Shown here in pieces: positions 1-7,630 of a stretch of DNA of 22,375 nucleotides. The position numbers were made by a program, and so were the translations under genes. Each line of letters begins with the position of its first letter. Position 1 is the first letter of the stretch. Below the pieces are notes generated by a model. It searched no databases and had not been told where the DNA came from. It worked only from the letters and a program-made list of their open reading frames with translations. The stretch is taken from positions 1 through 22,375 of the forward strand of contig PUMC01000038.1 of the NCBI GenBank assembly GCA_003552425.1. Reading direction: 5' to 3'. The DNA comes from Candidatus Acetothermia bacterium (lineage in GTDB: Bacteria; Bipolaricaulota; Bipolaricaulia; Bipolaricaulales; Bipolaricaulaceae).

Positions 1-767
1 GCCGGCACGAACCGCGCCAGATGCCAGGGGATGTCTCGTGACACACCCCGCAGGAACTCAGCCATCCAAGTCATCTCCTGACGGCTGTCGTTGGTGCCGG
101 GGATGACGAGCGTGGTCACCTCGACCCATACGCCGGCAGCGACCATGCGCTCGATCGTATCGAGCACGGGTTGCAGGCTCCCCCCGCACTGTCTGCGATA
201 GGTCTCCTCAGAGAATGTCTTGAGGTCGATGTTGATCGCGTCGAGGTAGGGGATGATCGTGTCGGCGGCCTCGCGGGTCATGTAGCCGTTGGACACGAAG
301 ACGTTGCGGATACCTTCTTTGTGCGCCAGGACCGCCGTATCGTAGGCCATCTCGTAGAAGATCGTCGGTTCCGTGTATGTGTAGGCAATGGCGGAAGCGC
401 CGGCTGCTTTGGCTTGGCGTACAACGCGGTCGGGCGTTACTTGTTCGCCCATCACCGCCCCGCGGTGCTCCCGCGGGTACTGGGACATGTGGTAGTTCTG
501 ACAGTGTGCGCAGTGGAAGTTGCAACCCACGGTAGCGATGGACAGGGAGTCCGCACCCGGGAGAAAGTGGTACAAGGGCTTCTTCTCGATCGGATCAACA
601 CTGCGGGCGCTCAGGCGGCCGTAGACGTGTGTGTGAAGCTTCCCCTGCTGGTTGAGACGCACCGCACAGATGCCCCTGGCACCTTCGCTGATCAGACAGC
701 GATGCGCACACAGGTTGCAGCGCACGCGCCCGTCCCCTACCGGCTCCCACAGCATGGCCTCGTGCAT
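1..767 (-). CDS. amrS: AmmeMemoRadiSam-type radical SAM enzyme, partial (C-terminus off the left edge)
   Basis: The minus strand from 767 to the window edge reads open for 255 codons. It begins MHEAMLWEPVGDGRVRCNLC and has the radical SAM cluster motif CNFHCAHC (Cys82, Cys86, Cys89), preceded by the family's N-terminal Cys-rich segment (CNLCAHRC). Later landmarks are AYTYTEPTIFYEMAYDT, NVFVSNGY, IDLKTF and, at the edge, DIPWHLARFVP. These match the AmrS family, which often sits near AMMECR1 and Memo proteins; the exact reaction is not settled and neither partner is in this window. The ATG at 767 is preceded by GGGAG; an in-frame stop lies just upstream, and a second ATG at 755 is possible. 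It follows the YggS-type gene by 46 bp on the same strand, so the two are probably co-transcribed. Roughly 75 residues should be missing at the C-terminus, judging by usual family length. Confidence 0.88.
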   Translation of the reverse strand, partial: MHEAMLWEPVGDGRVRCNLCAHRCLISEGARGICAVRLNQQGKLHTHVYGRLSARSVDPIEKKPLYHFLPGADSLSIATVGCNFHCAHCQNYHMSQYPREHRGAVMGEQVTPDRVVRQAKAAGASAIAYTYTEPTIFYEMAYDTAVLAHKEGIRNVFVSNGYMTREAADTIIPYLDAINIDLKTFSEETYRRQCGGSLQPVLDTIERMVAAGVWVEVTTLVIPGTNDSRQEMTWMAEFLRGVSRDIPWHLARFVP

Positions 768-813
768 GACTCCCGATCATAAACGCCGCGCAGGACGGCG
801 CCAAGGAGGGGGG

Positions 814-1494
814 TCAGGGACGAGGACCGAACAGAACCGTTCCCAGACGGATCATCGTCGCCCCTTCGTCGACCGCCACGGGCCAATCATCACTCATCCC
901 CATCGACAGAACATCGAGCTTCACACCGGGAATACCCTCTGCCTGGAGTTCCCCCAGCAGCTGGCGCATCCGCCGGAAGTGCGGGCGGGAGTCTTCGGGC
1001 TTTTGGGGCAACGGTGGCAACGTCATGAGTCCCCGCACCGTGATCCCGGGGAGCGCCGCCATACGGCGCACAAGATCCGCGGTGTCCTCGGGCAGCACAC
1101 CGGCCTTCTGGGACTCCCGGCCGATGTTGACTTGGACGAGCACGGTCACCGGCGGGGTTCCCTCAACGGCACGATGCAGCCGCTCGGCCAAAGCCACCGA
1201 ATCCACTGTCTGCACCCAGCTAAACAGCTGTAGCGCCTTGCGCGCCTTGTTCTTCTGGAGCTTGCCGATCATGTGCCACTGGACAGCCTCACCCACAGAA
1301 GCACGGAGCCTCTCCACCTCCTGCACGTAGTTGCCGCCCAGATGGACGATCCCCGCACGTACGGCAGCGCGGACTTCGTCCGGCTCCCGGCCCTTCACTG
1401 CGGCCAGCACCTGAACGTGCTCCGGTACCTGAGCCAGCACTTCGCGGCAGCGACGCACAACGGGGTCAGGTCTTGCACGATCACATTCGGCCAT
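814..1494 (-). CDS. yggS: YggS/PLPBP-family pyridoxal-phosphate homeostasis protein
   Basis: The 226-aa product matches the YggS/PROSC family, a TIM-barrel PLP-binding protein without catalytic activity of its own that buffers the cofactor. Visible landmarks are VLAAVKGREPDE with the PLP-binding lysine, GGNYVQEVERL, QWHMIGKLQKNK, VLVQVNIGRESQKAGV, the GLMTLPPL strand, and the phosphate-binding C-terminus LSMGMSDDWPVAVDEGATMIRLGTVLFG, which is split across residues near the end. The N-terminus is slightly short for the family, and residues DRARPDP are encoded by one arm of a 22-bp inverted repeat. Starts are ambiguous: a GTG at 1497 directly precedes the ATG at 1494, and neither has a clear Shine-Dalgarno. 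The radical SAM gene follows 46 bp downstream; the transaldolase gene is divergent. Confidence 0.9.
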   Translation of the reverse strand: MAECDRARPDPVVRRCREVLAQVPEHVQVLAAVKGREPDEVRAAVRAGIVHLGGNYVQEVERLRASVGEAVQWHMIGKLQKNKARKALQLFSWVQTVDSVALAERLHRAVEGTPPVTVLVQVNIGRESQKAGVLPEDTADLVRRMAALPGITVRGLMTLPPLPQKPEDSRPHFRRMRQLLGELQAEGIPGVKLDVLSMGMSDDWPVAVDEGATMIRLGTVLFGPRP

Positions 1495-1582
1495 CACGGT
1501 GAGCTTACGTTATCGGAGACTCGATGTGCACGCGTGCCTGGCACAGCCCGTTTGTGCCGCGATCGTGCAAGACCTGACCCCG
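1461..1582. repeat. Perfect 22-bp inverted repeat bracketing the yggS/transaldolase divergent region
   Basis: Bases 1461-1482 (starting CGGGGTCAGGTCTTGCAC) are the exact reverse complement of 1561-1582, with 78 bp between the arms. The match ends sharply on both sides. The left arm lies inside the first codons of the YggS-type gene; the right arm ends five bases before a TATAAT box. No flanking target duplication is evident. From memory, GGGGTCAGGTCTTGCA-like sequences occur beside REP-associated Y1 transposase genes in other bacteria, which would make this a 122-bp non-autonomous element; that resemblance is unchecked. Confidence 0.85.
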
Positions 1583-1592
1583 GTTCTATAAT
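1564..1592 (+). promoter_or_regulatory. Candidate promoter of the transaldolase/transketolase operon
   Basis: A perfect TATAAT lies at 1587-1592, 23 bp before the start codon at 1616. The -35 position falls inside the right arm of the inverted repeat: GTGCAA at 1565-1570 gives a 16-bp spacer but only three consensus matches. The -10 is convincing; the -35 is weak, so the box could depend on an activator or on the repeat. Confidence 0.5.
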
Positions 1593-1615
1593 AGGTCGTC
1601 AACGAAGGGGGTAGC

Positions 1616-2254
1616 ATGCAGATCTTCCTGGACACGGCGAGCTTGAAGGAGATCAGGGAACTGGCGGACATGATCGACGGGGTGACCACCAACCCGTCGC
1701 TGGTGGCCAAGGAGGGGGGCACGTTCCACGAGCTGATCAAGGAGATCTGTGGGATCGTATCCGGTCCCGTCTCGGCCGAGGTGCTGTCCCTGGAACCGGA
1801 GGGGATGCTGCGTGAGGCCAGGGAGCTGGCCAAGATCGCCGACAATGTTGTGGTCAAGATCCCCATGGGGCTTCCCGGGATGCGCGCAGTGAGGCAGCTG
1901 TCCCAGGAAGGGATTGCCACCAACGTGACGCTGGTGTTCTCGTCCACGCAGGCACTGTGGGCAGCCAAGAGCGGGGCCACCTTCGTGTCCCCGTTCGTGG
2001 GGCGCATCGACGACCGCGCCGGGGATGGAATGGACGTTGTGGACGAAATTCTTGAGATCTACGGAAACTACGGCTGCGAGACCGAGGTGATCGTCGCCAG
2101 CGTGCGCCACGTTCGCCATGTTGTGGAGTCAGCGTTGCTGGGGGCGGACATCGCCACCGTCCCCTACAAGGTTGCCCGGCAGCTGTTTGAACACCCGCTC
2201 ACCGCTGAGGGGATTGACCACTTCCTCGAGGATTGGAAAGGGCTACAGGCATGA
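1616..2254 (+). CDS. talC: Transaldolase / fructose-6-phosphate aldolase (TalC-type, short form)
   Basis: This 212-aa protein is a short single-domain transaldolase of the TalC/FSA subfamily, a Schiff-base aldolase of the non-oxidative pentose phosphate pathway. It starts [13 protein letters not shown], followed by [33 protein letters not shown] with the catalytic lysine at residue 81, [30 protein letters not shown] and the C-terminal [23 protein letters not shown]. Length and motifs are complete. A purine-rich AAGGGGG precedes the ATG. The stop overlaps the next start (ATGA), so it is translationally coupled to a transketolase half, which fits a shared pentose-phosphate role. Motifs alone do not separate transaldolase from fructose-6-phosphate aldolase activity. 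Confidence 0.94.
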   Translation: MQIFLDTASLKEIRELADMIDGVTTNPSLVAKEGGTFHELIKEICGIVSGPVSAEVLSLEPEGMLREARELAKIADNVVVKIPMGLPGMRAVRQLSQEGIATNVTLVFSSTQALWAAKSGATFVSPFVGRIDDRAGDGMDVVDEILEIYGNYGCETEVIVASVRHVRHVVESALLGADIATVPYKVARQLFEHPLTAEGIDHFLEDWKGLQA

Positions 2255-3198
2255 GCGCAAAGGCTGAAGCAACCCGCAAGGCGTTCGGCGCAGCCCTTGC
2301 GGAGGCGGGGGCGGGCGATGAGCGCATCGTGGTGCTCACCGCCGACCTCGGCGGCTCCACCCAGGCCGCTGTGTTCGGCAAGCGCTTCCCGGAACGATTC
2401 TTCAACATCGGGGTGGCCGAGGCGAACATGATGGGCATTGCCGCAGGGATGGCCATGGCCGGCTTGCGGCCCTTCGCCACCACGTTCTCCGTGTTCGCCA
2501 CCGGAAAGGCGTGGGAGCAGGTGCGCCAGGTCATCGCATATCCGAACGTCCCCGTACGTGTTGTGGCCACCCACGCCGGTCTCACGGTGGGGGAGGACGG
2601 AGCGTCGCACCAGATGCTCGAGGACATCGCCAACATGCGTGTTCTGCCCAACATGCGTGTGATCGTGCCGGCCGATGGCCCTGAGGCCACGGCGGCCACC
2701 CACTTCTTGGCAAGCTACGATGACGGCCCTGTGTACATGCGCCTGGCCCGGGCGGCGTTTCCGGTGGTGCACAACGCAGGCCCAACGTTCACCTTCGGGA
2801 AGCTGGATCCCCTTGCTGAGGGTTCCGACGTAGTCCTGTTCGCGTGCGGCGTGATGGTGTCCCGAGCGCTTGAGGCACGGGAAGTCCTTAGCGGGGAAGG
2901 CATTTCGGCGGCAGTGGTCAACGTGTCCACCATCAAACCCCTGGATGCGGACGGTGTCGTGCGCTGGGCTCAGAAATGCGGATGCGCGGTGGCTGCCGAG
3001 GAGCATCAAGCAGCGGGCGGCCTTGGATCGGCACTGGCCGAGGTGCTCTCCGAGCGTCAGCCGGTCCCGTTGGTGCGTGTCGCCGTCCGCGATTCGTTCG
3101 GTCAGTCGGGGGCGGCGGAGGAACTCCTTACGCACTACGGCCTTACGGCGGAGCGCGTCGCCGATGCTGCTCGCAGGGCCATGAAGATGCGGGGGTAG
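2251..3198 (+). CDS. Transketolase, C-terminal subunit (split transketolase)
   Basis: The 315-aa product covers the pyrimidine-binding and C-terminal domains of transketolase. It has [10 protein letters not shown] near the N-terminus, [15 protein letters not shown] with the cofactor-activating glutamate at residue 57, [34 protein letters not shown], and a C-terminal domain with [22 protein letters not shown] and [19 protein letters not shown]. In many bacteria and archaea this half pairs with a separate TPP-binding N-terminal half encoded just upstream. Here the upstream gene is a transaldolase and no N-terminal half is in the window. The ATG at 2251 overlaps the transaldolase stop; a TTG at 2233 in frame was not chosen because it lies deeper inside the upstream gene. 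A relation to the C-terminal half of DXP synthase is less likely given the motif set. Confidence 0.92.
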   Translation: MSAKAEATRKAFGAALAEAGAGDERIVVLTADLGGSTQAAVFGKRFPERFFNIGVAEANMMGIAAGMAMAGLRPFATTFSVFATGKAWEQVRQVIAYPNVPVRVVATHAGLTVGEDGASHQMLEDIANMRVLPNMRVIVPADGPEATAATHFLASYDDGPVYMRLARAAFPVVHNAGPTFTFGKLDPLAEGSDVVLFACGVMVSRALEAREVLSGEGISAAVVNVSTIKPLDADGVVRWAQKCGCAVAAEEHQAAGGLGSALAEVLSERQPVPLVRVAVRDSFGQSGAAEELLTHYGLTAERVADAARRAMKMRG

Positions 3199-3252
3199 AT
3201 CGGCTTGTGGCTGTTGGGTTCATGCTTTAGGGTCATGGTGGAGGTGAGTACA

Positions 3253-4107
3253 ATGCGAAGACTGCTCATGATGGCGCTGGGAATCACATTGCTCTCGGTC
3301 GCCTGGGCAGGTGCCGACGAGCTCGGGTCCGCTACGATCGACGTCTTCCCGGAGACGCCGACAACATCCGACGTGATCTCCCTCCTGCTCTCGGGGACGT
3401 GGCCGGATTCTTGTGTGCCCCAGTCCCCGCAGGTGATACGGCTGGGCAACCGCATCAACGTGGCGACGTCCAACCCCGGCGAGGTCTGCCTCACTGCCCT
3501 TACCGACTGGGACCTTGAGGTACCGCTGGGCGAACTGCCCGCCGGCACGTACCACGTGACGGTGACGTACACCGGCCATGACGGAGATCAGAAGACCATC
3601 GGTCAACATACCTTTGAGGTATCCGAAGAACCAGAGGACACACCAGGGATTGACCTCGAGATCGTCATCGGGATCGATGACGAAGATGAGGACGAGGAGG
3701 CGGACCTCATGTGCGTGAACCCCTACCATCCGGACCTGCTTTTGCTCTTGGCAACCGTGGACGAGGTCCCCTGGGGGGCGTCGATGCCCATGGGGCTCGT
3801 CGTCACCACGAGCGCCTACGACCAGGAGTTCATGTTCAGGACCGGACAACGGTATGACTTTGCCGTGTTCGACGCGGCAGGGGAAGAGGTGTGGCGCTGG
3901 TCCGACGACCAAGCGTTCCTGATGGCCATTGGCGAAGAGACGTACACCGAAGACGGTGTGCTGTACTTCGCCCGGATGGACACGTCGGTGCTTCCCGAAC
4001 CCGGAACCTATACGCTGAAGGCCACGCTCACGACCGAGGGCAGGGTTGACGAAGAGGGGGAGGGTCCGGCCCACGTGTGCACGACCTTCACACTGACCGC
4101 GGGGTGA
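3253..4107 (+). CDS. Secreted two-domain protein with C-terminal BsuPI-like domain
   Basis: The 284-aa product has a typical signal peptide (MRRLLMMALGITLLSVAWA, no lipobox cysteine). Residues about 20-130 form a beta-rich domain with a cysteine pair (WPDSCVP and GEVCLT) and LPAGTYHVTVTY. An acidic linker around residues 132-150 (DDEDEDEEAD) follows. Residues about 155-284 carry FRTGQRYDFAVFDAAGEEVW, RWSDDQAFLMAIGEE and LPEPGTYTLKATL, which resemble the BsuPI (intracellular proteinase inhibitor) domain family, often found in secreted proteins. Inhibitory activity is not proven by this. The start is fixed by GGAGGTGAG at 3240-3248, five bases before the ATG; longer in-frame starts upstream would bury the signal peptide. 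It lies 54 bp after the transketolase half and may share its transcript. Confidence 0.8.
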   Translation: MRRLLMMALGITLLSVAWAGADELGSATIDVFPETPTTSDVISLLLSGTWPDSCVPQSPQVIRLGNRINVATSNPGEVCLTALTDWDLEVPLGELPAGTYHVTVTYTGHDGDQKTIGQHTFEVSEEPEDTPGIDLEIVIGIDDEDEDEEADLMCVNPYHPDLLLLLATVDEVPWGASMPMGLVVTTSAYDQEFMFRTGQRYDFAVFDAAGEEVWRWSDDQAFLMAIGEETYTEDGVLYFARMDTSVLPEPGTYTLKATLTTEGRVDEEGEGPAHVCTTFTLTAG

Positions 4108-4141
4108 GAACCAGCCCGTTCAGTGTGGAGCGCGAACACTG
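4089..4141 (+). other. Mutually exclusive stem-loops at the end of the BsuPI-domain gene
   Basis: TCAGTGTG at 4120-4127 can pair either with CACACTGA at 4089-4096, inside the last codons of the gene, or, through CAGTGT at 4121-4126, with ACACTG at 4136-4141 downstream. No T-tract follows, so this is not a clear intrinsic terminator. It could protect a 3' end or be chance. Confidence 0.35.
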
Positions 4142-4242
4142 TAAGCACCGACGCCTGCTTGGGTTAAGGTGACGCGCCGAGCAGCAGGGTAGAGCGCACC
4201 TGCATGCGAAGGCGCTGGCAGTGTCGCGGCTCGCAGGATCGT

Positions 4243-4276
4243 AAGCCGGGGCACCGCTCCCGCGGTGCTCCGGCTT
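4243..4276 (+). other. 15-bp GC-rich hairpin, possible core of a structured RNA
   Basis: AAGCCGGGGCACCGC at 4243-4257 pairs with GCGGTGCTCCGGCTT at 4262-4276 around a TCCC loop, with one G-U pair in RNA. Outer segments extend it imperfectly: GGATC and TCGCA on the left can pair with GATCC and TGCGA on the right. There is no U-tract, so a simple terminator is unlikely. Confidence 0.55.
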
Positions 4277-4530
4277 GCTGTTACGACGGGATCCTCAACC
4301 AGGTCTGCGAACCCGCTCATTCGAGATCGCGCGGGTAGCGGGACTATCAAAACCCGGACCATGGACCAATGCTTAGTGGTGCCAAGAGCCTGTTTATGAT
4401 ACATTCGGATGCTTGGCAGAGGGCTCCAGACGCTGCCACAGGACGGCGGCGTGTTACCCGGCCAGGCACTCTGCGCCCAGTATGGGGGCCGAAGGTGTGT
4501 GTCGGAGGGCGTGTACAGTGCGGTTGCTCC

Positions 4531-4557
4531 CCAGATGAGGCGTGTTGCGCCTTCTGG
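4531..4557 (+). other. Hairpin in the leader of the MEDS-PAS-HD-GYP gene
   Basis: CCAGA 4531-4535 and AGGCG 4538-4542 pair with CGCCT 4548-4552 and TCTGG 4553-4557 around a TGTTG loop, with a two-base bulge. It precedes the palindrome at 4582-4605 and may be part of the same leader structure. Confidence 0.4.
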
Positions 4558-4581
4558 CGGAAGCTCCTAGGGGCAGCCCAA

Positions 4582-4605
4582 GCACGCGCTCTCGAGAGCG
4601 CGTGC
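4582..4605. promoter_or_regulatory. Perfect 24-bp palindrome 27 bp before a start codon
   Basis: Bases 4582-4605 are a perfect palindrome centred on CTCGAG, with half-site GCACGCGCTCTC. It ends 27 bp before the ATG at 4633 and 9 bp before the GAGGAAGGA ribosome binding region. As DNA it could bind a dimeric regulator. As RNA it would form a 10-bp or longer hairpin beside the ribosome binding site. It is not followed by a T-tract. Confidence 0.5.
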
Positions 4606-4632
4606 GGGACCACGGTGAGGAAGGACTTCGTC

Positions 4633-7572
4633 ATGGAGCAGCGTTCTGATTTGCACGGAGAGCCGAGCGGTCATACCCGGCCGGCAGTCATCAGCCTCGA
4701 TCACGGTGACCACTTGTGTGGCCTCTACGAGACTGACGATGAACACCTCCAGATATTGACAGGATTTGTCCTTGGCGGTCTGCGGCACAACCAGAAGGTG
4801 GTGTGCATCGATGACAAGGACTCGGCACACGCGTTACGTGCAGAGCTCCTGACACAGGGCGCAGAGGATGCCGAGAAGCGCGGCCAGCTTGTGTTTCTGC
4901 CTTCGAGCGGTGCATACGTGCACGGAGGAGCGTTCGACCCCGACAAAACGATCGGCCTTCTGCGGGCGTGGACGGAGCAGGCGCTCGCCGAAGGTTACGC
5001 GGCCTTGCGGGTGACCGGAGAGATGAGCTGGGCTCTTGGCAATGTGCGGGGATCGGAGCAGCTGAGCAGCTACGAGGCACAGGTTGACCGGTTCTTCCAG
5101 GATAGCGCGTGCATCGGACTGTGCCGATACGATCGTCGGGCATTCCCTCCCGAGATGCTGTTGGATGCGCTGCGTACGCATCCCAAGGCGCTGATCGGCA
5201 CTCAGCTCTACGACAACTTCCACTACATGCCCCCCGATGAACTGCTGGGCGAGAAGCCGACCGGCAGCGAGCTGGAGCGATGGATCTGGGCACTTGACGC
5301 GTTCAGGCGCAGCGAGCAGGCCACGCATGACACCGCGGCGCTCCTCGAGATGGCAGGCCACACGGCGCGCTTCGGCGGATGGCGGTGGGATCTTGCCAAG
5401 AACCGAGTTGCCTTCTCCGATACCGTTGCTGCGATCCTGGATCTCCCCTTCGGGTACAGCCGCCCAGCAACGGAGGCCTTCGACTTCATCGCCCCTGCGT
5501 GGCGTGAAGATGTCGAGAAGGCGTTCATCGCATGCGCTGAGCAGGGCGTCCCCTTTGACAAGGAGATGGAGATCATCACCAACCGCGGCAACCGCCGTTG
5601 GATACGTGTCGTTGCTGAGCCGGTATTGGACGACTCGGGGACGGTCACCGCCCTCCAGGGGGCAACCCAGGACATCACCGAGCGCAAGCAGTCGGCGCAG
5701 AGCCAGCTGCAAGCATTGGAAGAATCGCGCTTCCTGCTGGACAACATCCTGACCCAGGTCTGGTTCCTGTCCGATGAGCGCACCTACGGGGCCGTCAACA
5801 AGGCCCATGCCGCGTTCATCGGCGTACCGACCGAGGACTTGGAGTTCAAGGACATCTACGACATCCTTCCTGACGAGGTCGCAGACATCTGCTACGAGGC
5901 CAATGTGGAGATCTTCACCTCCGGAAAGCCGCTTCACACCGAGGAATGGGTGCCCAACGCCTCGGGCGAACCCCGGCTCCTTTCGATCCTGAAGTCCCCC
6001 CAACTGCGCGCCGACGGCAGCGTGGCGTGTCTCGTCTGTTCCGCCGAGGACATCACCGAGCGGAAGCGGACTGAGGAGCAAGTTCGACAGCGGCTGGAAC
6101 TCCTAAGTTCGGTGTTCGACGAAGCGGGGATCGCGTACAACATCCTCGACGCCCAGTTCCGCTACATCGAGGTCAACGCGTTGGCCGCGCGCAACATCGG
6201 CCAACCGGCCGAACAGATCGTGGGCAGAACCATCTACGAGGTCGTTCCCGAATTCGCTGGAGCGATCGAAGGCTCCTTTCGGAAGGTTCTGGAGACGGGG
6301 CAGGCTGATCGGAGCATCACCGTTGCCGGCCCCTTACCGGGGCGTTCGGAGAAGACCGTGTACTGGCTCTCCCACCACATTCCGGTGGCGCTTCCCACCG
6401 GAGAGACCGGCATCGCAGTCGTCGCCATCGACATCACCGAGCGCAAGCACGCTGAGGAAGAGCTGCAACGGAGCGAGACCGTCTACCGAACCCTGTTCGA
6501 GGAGATGCCGGTGCCCCTTGCGGAGGCGGACTACTCCCAGGTGAAGCGGGAGATGGATGCCTTGCGTGGGGCGGGCGTGACCGATCTTGAGGCTTACCTC
6601 GATGCCCAGCCGGAGGTCCTGTCGACGTGGGCTCAGAAGATCCGCCTTGTGAGCGCGAACAAAGATGCGCTGCGGCACTCCGGGGCACCCAACGAGGGAG
6701 AGCTGGAACACCTCACCCAGCGGCCCCCCCAAGGGATCCACGCCGAGATGCTCCGCCACGTGTGCGCAGAGTTGTACCGAGGGTCGACCCGCGCAACGTG
6801 GAGCGGTACGGCACAGAGTCCACAAGGGAAGACGCGTGAGGTCGTGTTCCACCTTACGGTGGTCCCCGGTCATGAGGAGCGTCTGGACCGCATACTCGTC
6901 GCCATGGAGGACCATACGGAGCAAGCACGCGCGCGGGAGGCTGCGCGCCAGAGCTACACCAGGTTGTCCAGCCTGTTCGACAAGACCGTCGCTTCCCTGG
7001 CCACAATGGCTGAACTCCGGGATCCGTACACGGCCGGGCACCAACAACGGGTAGCACACCTGGCACGTGCGATCGGCAGACGGATGGGCATGGACGAAGA
7101 GAGGGCGTTGGGCCTCCACGTAGCCGCGAGCTTGCACGACATTGGCAAGATCGCGATCCCCATTGAACTGCTGACCAAGCCCGGTCGCATCAGCGAGCTT
7201 GAGTTCAGCCTGATACGTGGCCATCCCGTGGTTGCGCACGACATCCTGGCGGGAATCGACTTCCCGTGGCCCGTGGCGCAGACGGTGCTCCAACACCATG
7301 AGCGCCTGGACGGCTCCGGCTATCCAAACGGTCTCAAGGGCGATGAGATCATGCTGGAGGGGCGCATCTTGGCTGTGGCCGACGTGCTGGAAGCCATGGC
7401 CTCACACCGACCGTATAGACCGGCGTTGGGGGATGAGGCGGCCCTGGAGGAACTCCAGTCTGGTGTGGGAACGCTGTACGAAACCCAGGTGGTGGACGCG
7501 TGTTGCCAGCTGTTCGCCGAAGGGTTCACTCTGGCGAAGGCCATCGACAGACCCAGCACGCCTAAACCGTAG
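4633..7572 (+). CDS. MEDS-PAS(x4)-HD-GYP sensor, predicted cyclic-di-GMP phosphodiesterase
   Basis: The 979-aa protein begins with a MEDS-like (DcmR-type) sensory domain at about residues 17-205 (ISLDHGDHLCGLYETDDE, VVCIDDKDS, GEMSWAL, LIGTQLYDNFHY). Three clear PAS/PAC units follow (about 235-353, 365-478, 487-604), each ending in a DITERK-type motif, then a more divergent fourth (about 616-760). A short coiled linker leads to an HD-GYP domain (about 777-966) with GHQQRVAHLA, the metal-binding LHDIGK (His835-Asp836) and HHERLDGSGYP (residues 888-898). The HD and GYP residues are intact, so degradation of cyclic-di-GMP is likely. There are no transmembrane segments and no histidine kinase or GGDEF domain, so it should be a cytoplasmic sensor. 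The ATG at 4633 has GAGGAAGGA upstream; the 88-codon in-frame extension to 4369 looks non-coding. No response regulator is adjacent. Confidence 0.9.
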   Translation: MEQRSDLHGEPSGHTRPAVISLDHGDHLCGLYETDDEHLQILTGFVLGGLRHNQKVVCIDDKDSAHALRAELLTQGAEDAEKRGQLVFLPSSGAYVHGGAFDPDKTIGLLRAWTEQALAEGYAALRVTGEMSWALGNVRGSEQLSSYEAQVDRFFQDSACIGLCRYDRRAFPPEMLLDALRTHPKALIGTQLYDNFHYMPPDELLGEKPTGSELERWIWALDAFRRSEQATHDTAALLEMAGHTARFGGWRWDLAKNRVAFSDTVAAILDLPFGYSRPATEAFDFIAPAWREDVEKAFIACAEQGVPFDKEMEIITNRGNRRWIRVVAEPVLDDSGTVTALQGATQDITERKQSAQSQLQALEESRFLLDNILTQVWFLSDERTYGAVNKAHAAFIGVPTEDLEFKDIYDILPDEVADICYEANVEIFTSGKPLHTEEWVPNASGEPRLLSILKSPQLRADGSVACLVCSAEDITERKRTEEQVRQRLELLSSVFDEAGIAYNILDAQFRYIEVNALAARNIGQPAEQIVGRTIYEVVPEFAGAIEGSFRKVLETGQADRSITVAGPLPGRSEKTVYWLSHHIPVALPTGETGIAVVAIDITERKHAEEELQRSETVYRTLFEEMPVPLAEADYSQVKREMDALRGAGVTDLEAYLDAQPEVLSTWAQKIRLVSANKDALRHSGAPNEGELEHLTQRPPQGIHAEMLRHVCAELYRGSTRATWSGTAQSPQGKTREVVFHLTVVPGHEERLDRILVAMEDHTEQARAREAARQSYTRLSSLFDKTVASLATMAELRDPYTAGHQQRVAHLARAIGRRMGMDEERALGLHVAASLHDIGKIAIPIELLTKPGRISELEFSLIRGHPVVAHDILAGIDFPWPVAQTVLQHHERLDGSGYPNGLKGDEIMLEGRILAVADVLEAMASHRPYRPALGDEAALEELQSGVGTLYETQVVDACCQLFAEGFTLAKAIDRPSTPKP

Positions 7573-7630
7573 CACCGGCTTTTTCCTAGAACACGCCGGA
7601 ATCCCGCTCGGGGGATACTCCCCATCGGTT

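Larger units (their letters stand above)
4108..4632. other. 525-bp non-coding region with several strong stem-loops
   Basis: No credible gene lies here. Open frames on both strands have unnatural amino-acid composition and lack good starts. The first half (to about 4342) holds consecutive pairings: GCAGG/CCTGC within GCGCC/GGCGC near 4174-4215, the 15-bp hairpin at 4243-4276, and ACCCGC 4311-4316 with GCGGGT 4331-4336. A TATGAT at 4395-4400 could be a -10 box for the downstream gene, with no good -35. The second half would then be a leader of about 225 nt with two further hairpins. No tRNA T-loop, tmRNA, RNase P or SRP RNA signature was found. Confidence 0.6.

Noticed and set aside
2233..2250. 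TTG start for the transketolase half
   Set aside because: The ATG at 2251 gives a normal N-terminus and an ATGA overlap with the upstream stop.
4165..4260. tRNA-like D-arm (GCAGGGTAGAGCGCACC) suggesting a tRNA
   Set aside because: No T-loop (GGTTCGAATCC-like), no acceptor stem pairing and no sensible anticodon arm could be found.
4120..4404. 94-codon minus-strand open frame in the intergenic region
   Set aside because: Composition looks like a GC-rich random frame, no ribosome binding site, and the region is dominated by stem-loops that the frame merely reads through.
4369..4632. 88-codon N-terminal extension of the MEDS-PAS-HD-GYP gene
   Set aside because: It has a Cys/Arg-rich unnatural sequence and includes the 24-bp palindrome; the ATG at 4633 has a good ribosome binding site and directly precedes the conserved domain.
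4834..6081. 415-codon minus-strand open frame opposite the HD-GYP protein gene
   Set aside because: Antisense shadow; the plus strand encodes clear MEDS and PAS domains here.
7575..7599. CCGGC/GCCGG with an internal T-run as a terminator of the HD-GYP gene
   Set aside because: The T-run lies in the loop rather than after the stem, so it does not fit an intrinsic terminator.
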